Assembly: GCA_018882485.1 (NCBI GenBank)
Contig: VERU01000202.1
Location: 1 to 5,370 of the forward strand
DNA length: 5,370 nucleotides
Direction of reading: 5' to 3'
Origin: Rhodoferax sp.
GTDB lineage: Bacteria; Pseudomonadota; Gammaproteobacteria; Burkholderiales; Burkholderiaceae_C
Positions 1 to 5,370 of this stretch are shown here, in pieces. A program made the translations under genes and the position numbers. Under the pieces are notes generated by a model. It was given only the letters and a program-made list of their open reading frames with translations. It did no database searches and was not told the origin of the DNA. The stretch's first letter is position 1, and every line of letters starts with the position of its first letter.

Positions 1-819
1 GTGCAGGGCACTGTTCAAGCTGAAGCGGTGCTTTCGGTACGGGATTGCCATGCCCACTATGGCGATTTCCACGTCATCAAAGGCGTATCACTGGATTTGC
101 GCCGCGGCGAGACCGTTGCGGTCGTGGGCGAGTCCGGATCGGGCAAGTCGACGCTGGCGCGGGTGATCACGGGCCTGCTACCGCCCACCGGCGGTGAAGT
201 CCTGTTCCAAGGTAGTCCCTTGCCTGCGCGGCTCGCCGAGCGAGACCGGGAAATGAAGCGCAGGATTCAATTGGTCTACCAAATTCCGGATGTCGCCATC
301 AACCCTCGGCAGTCGCTGCTGGAGATCATCGGCCGGCCTGTGCAGTTCTATTTCGGACTCGCTCGTTCCGAAGTGGCCGCACGGGTTGACGAGTTGTTGG
401 CCTTGGTCGAGTTGCCGCTCGATTACCGGAACCGTCGGCCAGGTCAATTGTCCGGAGGGCAAAAGCAGCGGGTCTGCATCGCCAGGGCGCTGGCTGCCCG
501 GCCCGATTTCATCATTCTGGATGAGCCGACTTCGGCCCTGGATCCCCTCGTAGCCGAAGAGATTCTCAAACTGTTAAGGCGATTGCAGTCCGAGTTGGGG
601 CTGTCTTACCTGCTGATCACCCATGATCTGGATGTGGTGCATCGCATCGCGCACCGCACGGCCGTGATGCTGCAAGGCGCCTTTGTCGCCTTCGATCAGA
701 CGGCGACCATATTCGATGGACCCTATCATCCCTATACCGAAAAGCTGATCAATGCCGTCCCTGTCATGCGCAGTGACTGGCTGGACGGCGTGCTGGCCAG
801 ACGCACCCAGGCTTCCTGA
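1..819 (+). CDS. Peptide/nickel-type (Dpp/Opp family) ABC importer ATP-binding subunit
   Basis: This is the cytoplasmic ATPase that powers an ABC importer for small peptides or related solutes. All nucleotide-binding motifs are present: Walker A GESGSGKST (residues 43-51), Q-loop Q94, signature LSGGQKQR (150-157), Walker B IILDEP (171-176), D-loop SALD (178-181) and switch histidine H208 in ITHD. The C-terminal PYHPYTEKLINAVP (about 241-254) is the HPY-type tail typical of DppD/DppF/OppF ATPases and identifies the subfamily. At 272 residues it is shorter than the usual roughly 320, because the C-terminal tail is brief. The GTG at base 1 is the first base of the window, so the true start may lie upstream, or this could be the second half of a fused DppD-DppF protein. 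Partner permease and binding-protein genes are not in the window and would be expected upstream. It converges on the MttB-family gene. The family is certain; the substrate cannot be read from an ATPase. Confidence 0.93.
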   Translation: MQGTVQAEAVLSVRDCHAHYGDFHVIKGVSLDLRRGETVAVVGESGSGKSTLARVITGLLPPTGGEVLFQGSPLPARLAERDREMKRRIQLVYQIPDVAINPRQSLLEIIGRPVQFYFGLARSEVAARVDELLALVELPLDYRNRRPGQLSGGQKQRVCIARALAARPDFIILDEPTSALDPLVAEEILKLLRRLQSELGLSYLLITHDLDVVHRIAHRTAVMLQGAFVAFDQTATIFDGPYHPYTEKLINAVPVMRSDWLDGVLARRTQAS

Positions 820-853
820 GTTCCGGGCCCAGCGGACAGGCCAGTCTTCGCTG

Positions 854-877
854 GCAGACCGCCGTTTGGCGGTTTGC
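854..877. terminator. Hairpin in the convergent gap, probable shared terminator
   Basis: A 10-bp stem, GCAGACCGCC (854-863) and GGCGGTTTGC (868-877), closes a GTTT loop. On the plus-strand transcript every position pairs, with one G-U wobble; on the minus strand that wobble becomes an A-C mismatch. It sits 34 bp after the ABC ATPase stop codon and directly abuts the stop codon of the methyltransferase gene on the other strand. A smaller overlapping stem, GCCAG/CTGGC (840-844 and 851-855), could form instead. No clear U-tract follows on either side, so it is not a textbook intrinsic terminator. The position between convergent genes is the main argument for that role. Confidence 0.5.
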
Positions 878-2455
878 TCAGACGTTGGAGTCGGCAAAAG
901 AAGCCTTGCGGCGGTCCATGTAATCCCGGATGGCTTCGTCGGTTGCAGGATCCAGGTCAGGGGCCTGGTATTCGGCCAACTGTTTTTTCCATTGCGCATT
1001 GGCGCGCGAAGCAAGGTCCCTGGACCCCTCCGCCTCCCATTGCTCGAAGCTGTTGTTGTCGGTGATCGCCGACCGGTAAAACGCGTTTTCGAAATTGGCG
1101 TGCGTGTGACTGCAACCAAGAAAGTGTTTGCCGGGGCCCACCTCGCGTATGGCGTCCATGGCCTGTCCGTTCTCCGACAGATCGACGCCAGCCAGCAGCG
1201 TGTGCATCATCCCGGCCTGATCGGCGTCCATGATGAACTTTTCATATCCCATGGCCAGTCCACCTTCGAGCCACCCAGCCGTGTGCAGCACAAAGTTGAC
1301 GCCGCCCAGGCAGGTGGGCAGCATGGTGTTGGCGGACTCGAAGGCCGCCTGGGCGTCTGCGATCTTGGAACCACACAGTGCGCCTCCCGAGCGGAATGGA
1401 ACACCCAGTCGGCGGGCAAGAGCGGCCATGACGTACAGTACCAATGCCGGCTCTGGCGTACCAAACGTGGGCGCACCCGACTGCATCGACATCGAGGATG
1501 CGAAACTGCCCAGAACCACCGGTGCGCCCGGGTTGACCAATTGCACAAAGGCCATGCCCGCCAGCGCTTCGGCAAGGGTTTGCGCGGCTGTCCCGGCCAC
1601 GGTCACGGGTGACATCGCACCGGCCAGAATGAATGGCGTGATGATGGTCGCCTGATTGGACCGGGCGTACACCTTTGCCGCGCCCAGCATCGTCTCGTCA
1701 AAGGTCATTGGCGAGTTGGCGTTGATGAGATTGATGACGCAGGTTTTGGGCTTGCCTGTGAGAGGATCCATGAAGTCGTCCCCGAACAGCAGTCGTGTCA
1801 TCTCGACCGTGTCCGCGGCCCGATCGGGATGCGTGACCGAACCCATGAAGGGTTTGTCGCTGTACTTCATGTGCGAGTACACCATGTCGAAATGCCGCTT
1901 GTTGACAGGCAGATCCACGGGTTCGCAAATGGTGCCTCCCGAGTGGTGCAGGGATGAGGCCGCATACGTCAGCTTCACAAAATTGCGAAAGTCCTCGATC
2001 GTTGCATAGCGTCGCCCGCGGTCCAGATCGCGCACGAACGGTGATCCATAGGCCGGGGCGAACACCGTGCTGTTCCCGCCTATCAGCACGCTGCGAGCAG
2101 GGTTGCGGGCGTGTTGGACAAATTCCCTCGGTGCGCTGGCCTGGACCAGCGACCGGCACATCCCGCGCGGAAATCGTACCCGTTCGCCCCGTACATCGGC
2201 CCCCGCTGCACGGAACAGTGCCAGCGCTTCGGGGTCATCGCGGAAGTCAATACCCGTTTCTTCGAGGATGGTGTCGGCGTTGCGTTCGATGGTCTGCAAT
2301 CCTTCCTCATCGAGCACTTCGAAGCGGGGTATTTTGCGTGTGATGTACGGCACAATCTGGCCGACCCGCGCTGAGCGGGCAGCCCGTTTGGCCTCTCTTG
2401 CGCCGGCTCCGCGCCGAGTTCGGGCGGCCGGGGCGTCTTGTGTGGTGTCGTTCAT
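878..2455 (-). CDS. MttB-family corrinoid methyltransferase, non-pyrrolysine type
   Basis: A 525-residue member of the trimethylamine methyltransferase (MttB) superfamily. These cytoplasmic TIM-barrel enzymes transfer a methyl group from a methylated amine to the Co(I) corrinoid of a partner protein. Supporting segments are the Arg/Ala-rich N-terminus (12-30), PYITRKIPRFEVLDEEGL (36-53), NADTILEETGIDFRDDPEAL (59-78), ADVRGERVRFP (86-96), SGGTICEPVDLPVN (172-185), the barrel stretch SGAPTFGTPEPALVLYVMAA (326-345), RSGGALCGSKIADAQAA (355-371), and the C-terminal GPGKHFLGCSHTHANFENAF (440-459) with NNSFEQWEAEG (467-477). Archaeal MttB carries an in-frame amber codon read as pyrrolysine; this frame is open throughout, so it belongs to the non-Pyl clade. 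Characterised members of that clade (MtgB, MtpB, MtcB) demethylate glycine betaine, proline betaine or carnitine. The ATG at 2455-2453 gives the usual N-terminus but has no good Shine-Dalgarno upstream. It is divergent from the ASKHA/Fe-S pair. The family is very secure; the substrate is unknown. Confidence 0.93.
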   Translation of the reverse strand: MNDTTQDAPAARTRRGAGAREAKRAARSARVGQIVPYITRKIPRFEVLDEEGLQTIERNADTILEETGIDFRDDPEALALFRAAGADVRGERVRFPRGMCRSLVQASAPREFVQHARNPARSVLIGGNSTVFAPAYGSPFVRDLDRGRRYATIEDFRNFVKLTYAASSLHHSGGTICEPVDLPVNKRHFDMVYSHMKYSDKPFMGSVTHPDRAADTVEMTRLLFGDDFMDPLTGKPKTCVINLINANSPMTFDETMLGAAKVYARSNQATIITPFILAGAMSPVTVAGTAAQTLAEALAGMAFVQLVNPGAPVVLGSFASSMSMQSGAPTFGTPEPALVLYVMAALARRLGVPFRSGGALCGSKIADAQAAFESANTMLPTCLGGVNFVLHTAGWLEGGLAMGYEKFIMDADQAGMMHTLLAGVDLSENGQAMDAIREVGPGKHFLGCSHTHANFENAFYRSAITDNNSFEQWEAEGSRDLASRANAQWKKQLAEYQAPDLDPATDEAIRDYMDRRKASFADSNV

Positions 2456-2508
2456 GGCAGATGGTGGGCTGCAAACAGCCGCCGGATGATCCTCGAAAGC
2501 GCAGTATC

Positions 2509-2525
2509 CTCACAGGCGGTGTGAG
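2509..2525. promoter_or_regulatory. Perfect 6-5-6 inverted repeat, candidate operator
   Basis: The sequence is CTCACA-GGCGG-TGTGAG, with perfect dyad symmetry in both six-base arms. It lies 54 bp from the methyltransferase start codon, immediately upstream (on the minus strand) of the GATACT -10-like hexamer, where a bound repressor could block RNA polymerase. The half-site order is the reverse of the CRP/FNR arrangement (TGTGA-N6-TCACA) and the spacing is odd, so it is not a CRP site. It could also fold as a small hairpin in a transcript. The repeat is seen directly; operator function is inferred from symmetry and position. Confidence 0.4.
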
Positions 2526-2557
2526 CCTGCATCCAGCATGCGACATGGTTTTGCGCC

Positions 2558-2567
2558 CTGACGTCAG
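2558..2567. repeat. 10-bp perfect palindrome CTGACGTCAG
   Basis: A perfect 10-bp palindrome with a TGACGTCA core in the divergent gap, about 100 bp from the methyltransferase start and 190 bp from the HyuA-like start. Flanking bases do not extend the symmetry. It could be a second regulator-binding site, but a palindrome of this length can also occur by chance. Confidence 0.25.
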
Positions 2568-2754
2568 CCTCGGTGCAGCGAGGGTGAAGTCTGTTAGCCT
2601 GTGCGATGTGCTACTTGCTGCTTGTGCGCCCCGACCATTTTTTCCTGGAGCCTGGCCGACGCGGTCCCGTGTGTCAGTGACCCGTGGAAGTCGTTTCCCG
2701 CCGATTCAGGATCTGATACCGGGTGAAGAGCGGCGCGCCACAACCTGACTGCCC

Positions 2755-4800
2755 ATGAGTTTGTTGCTGGGGATCGATGCCGGGGGAACCTACACCGATG
2801 CGGTGTTGGTCGATGGACAGCGTCGGGTCCTGGCGACGGCAAAGAGCCTCACCACCCGGTTCGATCTGTCGGTTGGCGTTGCGTCGGCCATCGATCAGCT
2901 GCCGCCCGATCTGCGTCAGCGGATCGGATTGGTTTGCTTGTCGACCACGCTGACCACCAACTCAGTGGTTGAGGGGCGTGGAGCGCCGGTGTGCGTGTTG
3001 CTGGCGGGTTACGATGAAGCCGCCATCCGGTCCAGCGGCCTGGCGGACCTGGTCGGTCCTGACGCCATCGTTGCGCTAGAGGGCGGCCACGATGCCACCG
3101 GGGTCGAGATCCAGCCGCTGGATGAGGTGGCCGCTTGTTCCGCGATTGCCCGATTCGGATCCCGTGTCACGGCGTTTGCGATCTCGGCGACGTTCTCGGT
3201 CCGCAATCCAGCACATGAATTGCAGCTCAAGAAGTGGGTGGAGTCGCTGTGTGATCGACCGGTGACGTGTGGACACGAGCTGGCCTCCAGCCTTGGCGCG
3301 CCGCGACGCGCCCTGACCGCTGCGCTGAACGCGCGCATGGTGTCCCATGTGCGGGTGCTGGTGGATTCGGTCCAGTCCACGCTGTCCGACCGTCGGATAC
3401 GGGCGCCCCTGATGATGGTCAAGGGGGATGGCACCCTGGTGAACGTGGAGACCGCCATGCAACAGCCGGTGGGCACCGTCCTGTCGGGTCCGGCGGCCAG
3501 TCTGCTCGGAGCCTGTGCCTTGACCGGATTGCGAGACGCCGTGGTCGCGGACATGGGAGGAACGACGACCGATATCGCCGTGGTTCGGGGTGGCCACCCC
3601 GCGCTCAGCGACGACGGCGCGCGGGTGGGACCCTGGCGTCCGATGGTCCCGGCTGCGCGCGTCTATGCGATTGGCCTTGGGGGCGACAGCGAGGTTCGGC
3701 TGCTGGGAGGCAAGGGTTTGGCCATTGGGCCCCGACGGGTGATTCCGCTGAGTTTGCTGGGGCATCAACATCCCGAGGTATTGCCGGTTCTGGCCCGGCA
3801 GGAGCAGGAATCGCCCCATGCGAGCCAAATGCGTTTCGTGATGCGGCTGCAGTCTGACGCTGTTTCGGTGAATCAGTTGTCCGATGACGAGCGGCGTGCC
3901 TGGGATCGGCTCTGCCAGGGGCCAGTGGACATGGAACGCTGCAACCTGGAAGACAGGGCGATGTCCCGAGCTCTGGCCCGGCTTGAGCGACGCAACATGG
4001 CCATCTACAGCGGATTTACGCCCAGCGACGCGGCCCATGTCCTCAAGCTGTCCAACCACTGGTGTCGCCTGGCGGCGGTGTCCGGGGCTCGTATCTGGGC
4101 ACGTCAGATGCGTCACCTGTATGGACTGGGAACCTGGACGCAGGGCGAAGAGACAGCGCCGTGCCAAGATGTGTTGCGGGCGCTTTACGACCAGATTGCA
4201 GAGAAGCTGCTGGAAGCCGGACTGAACGATGCCGGCCAACTGGGCGACAACCAGACGGGTCGTTTGGCGACCCTGCTGGCCCAACTCGCTGTACAGCCAT
4301 CACATGCGCGTGACGTTGCGGCGGCATCACCGGTTTTTCAGTTGAAGTTTTCGCCCGATATGCCATTGATCGCGGTGGGAGCCCCCGCTGCCAGCTACTA
4401 CCCGGAAGTTGCCCGCCTCCTCGGTGTTTCGCTGGTTCTGCCGCGATTCGGCGAGGTGGCCAACGCGGTGGGTGCTGCCTGTGCTTTGGTTTCGCAACGG
4501 GTGAACTGGACCATTGCACAGCCAGCAAGGGGTGTATTCAGGGTCTTCGAACCCGCTGGCCCCAGGGATTTCGATTCCTTGAATGCGGCGCTTGCCCACG
4601 CTTGTGCGGGATCCTCTGCTTTGGCTCGTGAGCGTGCGACGCGGGCCGGCGCGGCCGATGTGCACGTCTCGCTGCACCAGTCTGACAACGTCGTGCGCAA
4701 CGACATCGATGGCGACGTGTTTTTCGAGGCGACGGTCACGGCCGTGGCGTCCGGCCCTCCCGTGATGTCGACAAAACCGGATTCGACCGACCGCCCATGA
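2755..4800 (+). CDS. HyuA-like hydantoinase/oxoprolinase family ASKHA ATPase, no HyuB partner
   Basis: A 681-residue cytoplasmic protein of the hydantoinase A/oxoprolinase family, which has the acetate kinase/sugar kinase/Hsp70/actin (ASKHA) fold. The N-terminal phosphate-1 loop is GIDAGGTYTDAVLVD (6-20), followed by STTLTTNSVVEG (63-74). Next come SGPAASLLGA (244-253), the phosphate-2 loop ADMGGTTTDIAVV (265-277) and IGLGGDSEVR (306-315). The adenosine-side segment is AVGAPAASYYPEVARLLG (540-557), then FGEVANAVGAA (565-575). Residues 340-530 are more divergent and include SGFTPSDAAHVL (419-430). Length is normal for HyuA. The ATG is fixed because an in-frame TGA lies at 2746-2748 and the phosphate-1 motif begins only six residues in. 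True hydantoinases and oxoprolinases normally pair with a HyuB subunit, but the next gene is an Fe-S protein overlapping by ATGA. Together with the divergent MttB-family gene, this favours ATP-driven activation of a corrinoid protein over hydantoin hydrolysis. The fold is secure; the role is inferred. Confidence 0.9.
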   Translation: MSLLLGIDAGGTYTDAVLVDGQRRVLATAKSLTTRFDLSVGVASAIDQLPPDLRQRIGLVCLSTTLTTNSVVEGRGAPVCVLLAGYDEAAIRSSGLADLVGPDAIVALEGGHDATGVEIQPLDEVAACSAIARFGSRVTAFAISATFSVRNPAHELQLKKWVESLCDRPVTCGHELASSLGAPRRALTAALNARMVSHVRVLVDSVQSTLSDRRIRAPLMMVKGDGTLVNVETAMQQPVGTVLSGPAASLLGACALTGLRDAVVADMGGTTTDIAVVRGGHPALSDDGARVGPWRPMVPAARVYAIGLGGDSEVRLLGGKGLAIGPRRVIPLSLLGHQHPEVLPVLARQEQESPHASQMRFVMRLQSDAVSVNQLSDDERRAWDRLCQGPVDMERCNLEDRAMSRALARLERRNMAIYSGFTPSDAAHVLKLSNHWCRLAAVSGARIWARQMRHLYGLGTWTQGEETAPCQDVLRALYDQIAEKLLEAGLNDAGQLGDNQTGRLATLLAQLAVQPSHARDVAAASPVFQLKFSPDMPLIAVGAPAASYYPEVARLLGVSLVLPRFGEVANAVGAACALVSQRVNWTIAQPARGVFRVFEPAGPRDFDSLNAALAHACAGSSALARERATRAGAADVHVSLHQSDNVVRNDIDGDVFFEATVTAVASGPPVMSTKPDSTDRP

Positions 4801-5370
4801 CCGTACCCTTCAACCTGGATGCGCTGTTGAAGAAGCATGGCCTGGTCATGCGCGGCAGCTTCAGACCTGCGAACGAGGACGCCTTGCCGCGCCTTGCCGG
4901 AGACCGCGTCGCCGCCATGGTCTGCATGGTGGGCGTAGCGGGTTCGGATTTCTGGCCGCATTTCGAGCAATCGGCGTGCTTCCGGGACGGATTGGCCCAT
5001 CCGCTGGATCGGTGGAGCCGCCTGATCGGCGACCAGCTGGCGCAGCATCTGGGCGGGTTGGCGCTGTACCCTTTTGATGGCCCACCGTACTGGCCTTTCC
5101 AGCGATGGGCCGAACGGGGTGAGTCGGTGTATGCCAGTCCACTGCAATTGCTCATCCATCCGGAATTCGGACTCTGGCATGCCTATCGCTTTGCATTGCT
5201 GCTGCCGCAGGCCGCATCCTGTTCGGACACATTGCCGGTCGATGCGCCGCCCCGACATCAGGAATCGCCCTGCCTGCGGTGTGCCAATGTGCCCTGTCTT
5301 TCTGCCTGTCCCGTCCACGCCTACGACCGCGGCGGCTTTCGGCTGGACCGCTGCCTGACCTGGCTGGGGG
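4797..5370 (+). CDS. Fe-S protein with QueG-like cysteine cluster (3' end outside window)
   Basis: The ATG at 4797 overlaps the TGA of the HyuA-like gene (ATGA), so the two are translationally coupled; there is no separate Shine-Dalgarno. 191 codons are visible and the frame runs off the window. The N-terminal 150 residues have no obvious signal peptide or membrane segment and include YPFDGPPYWPFQRWA (91-105) and IHPEFGLWHAYRFALLLP (120-137). A cluster-binding motif follows: C159-x2-C162-x4-C167-x3-C171-P, then RLDRC with C186. This CxxC...CxxxCP pattern, followed by a later Cys after an Asp-Arg pair, resembles the Fe-S region of epoxyqueuosine reductase (QueG), a cobalamin-dependent enzyme, and is not a plain 2[4Fe-4S] ferredoxin. 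A [4Fe-4S] electron-transfer role is likely. In this context it could reduce a corrinoid from Co(II) to Co(I). Missing C-terminal sequence could hold a second cluster. The gene and its Fe-S nature are well supported; the partner is inferred. Confidence 0.85.
   Translation, partial: MTVPFNLDALLKKHGLVMRGSFRPANEDALPRLAGDRVAAMVCMVGVAGSDFWPHFEQSACFRDGLAHPLDRWSRLIGDQLAQHLGGLALYPFDGPPYWPFQRWAERGESVYASPLQLLIHPEFGLWHAYRFALLLPQAASCSDTLPVDAPPRHQESPCLRCANVPCLSACPVHAYDRGGFRLDRCLTWLG

Larger units (their letters stand above)
2456..2754. promoter_or_regulatory. Divergent intergenic control region
   Basis: This 299-bp gap separates the start codons of the methyltransferase (minus strand) and the HyuA-like gene (plus strand), so it must hold promoters for both. 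Reading frames crossing it have no recognisable protein content. It contains the inverted repeat at 2509-2525 and the palindrome at 2558-2567, both nearer the methyltransferase start. A weak minus-strand -10-like hexamer, GATACT (plus-strand 2503-2508), lies beside the inverted repeat, but no convincing -35 accompanies it. I found no strong sigma-70 promoter for the plus strand, no sigma-54 -24/-12 element and no cobalamin riboswitch B12 box. Neither flanking start codon has a clear Shine-Dalgarno sequence. Confidence 0.6.

Noticed and set aside
752..1612. Plus-strand open frame of 286 codons antisense to the methyltransferase
   Set aside because: It overlaps the ABC ATPase end and lies opposite a clear MttB-family gene; its translation has no recognisable domain. 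It is a shadow of high-GC coding DNA.
2638..2643. Run of six T in the divergent gap, considered as a terminator tail
   Set aside because: No stable GC-rich stem precedes it and no gene ends there on the plus strand.
2398..2748. Plus-strand open frame of 116 codons across the divergent gap, ending just before the HyuA-like start
   Set aside because: It begins inside the methyltransferase gene on the opposite strand, lacks a ribosome site and has no recognisable protein features.
2456..2754. Cobalamin riboswitch upstream of the corrinoid-related genes
   Set aside because: Expected from the biology, but I could not find a B12-box-like sequence or the supporting helices on either strand.
3076..4284. 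Minus-strand open frame of 402 codons inside the HyuA-like gene
   Set aside because: The translation is low-complexity His/Gln/Arg-rich with no motif, while the plus strand encodes a well-motifed ASKHA protein.
4398..5318. Minus-strand open frame of 306 codons spanning the end of the HyuA-like gene and the Fe-S gene
   Set aside because: It lies opposite two supported plus-strand genes joined by an ATGA overlap and has no family resemblance.

Overview
This 5.4 kb window is high-GC coding DNA with tightly packed genes and proteobacterial-style proteins. A beta- or alphaproteobacterium is likely, but this is inferred from protein style only; no rRNA or other taxonomic marker is present. It holds four protein genes. 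No tRNA, rRNA, insertion sequence or CRISPR array was seen.

Layout: (1) 1-819, plus strand, the ATPase subunit of a peptide/nickel (Dpp/Opp) type ABC importer, whose gene may begin before the window. (2) 820-877, a short convergent gap with a strong hairpin that probably serves as a terminator. (3) 878-2455, minus strand, an uninterrupted MttB-family (trimethylamine methyltransferase superfamily) corrinoid methyltransferase without the pyrrolysine amber codon. (4) 2456-2754, a divergent regulatory gap of about 300 bp with a perfect 6-5-6 inverted repeat and a 10-bp palindrome. (5) 2755-4800, plus strand, a hydantoinase/oxoprolinase (HyuA)-like ASKHA-fold ATPase with no HyuB partner beside it. 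(6) 4797 to the window end, plus strand, overlapping the previous gene by ATGA: the N-terminal 191 codons of an Fe-S protein with a QueG-like cysteine cluster.

How they may work together: MttB-family enzymes transfer a methyl group from a methylated (usually quaternary) amine to the Co(I) form of a corrinoid protein. Co(I) is easily oxidised, so such systems need ATP-dependent reductive reactivation, normally by RamA-type proteins that combine an Fe-S cluster with an ASKHA-type ATPase domain. Here an ASKHA-fold ATPase and an Fe-S protein are translationally coupled and share a divergent control region with the methyltransferase. The most interesting reading is therefore a methylated-amine demethylation locus with a two-protein, non-RamA corrinoid-activation pair. 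The ABC importer could supply the substrate. No corrinoid protein, methyl-THF methyltransferase or canonical RamA lies in the window, so this remains an inference.
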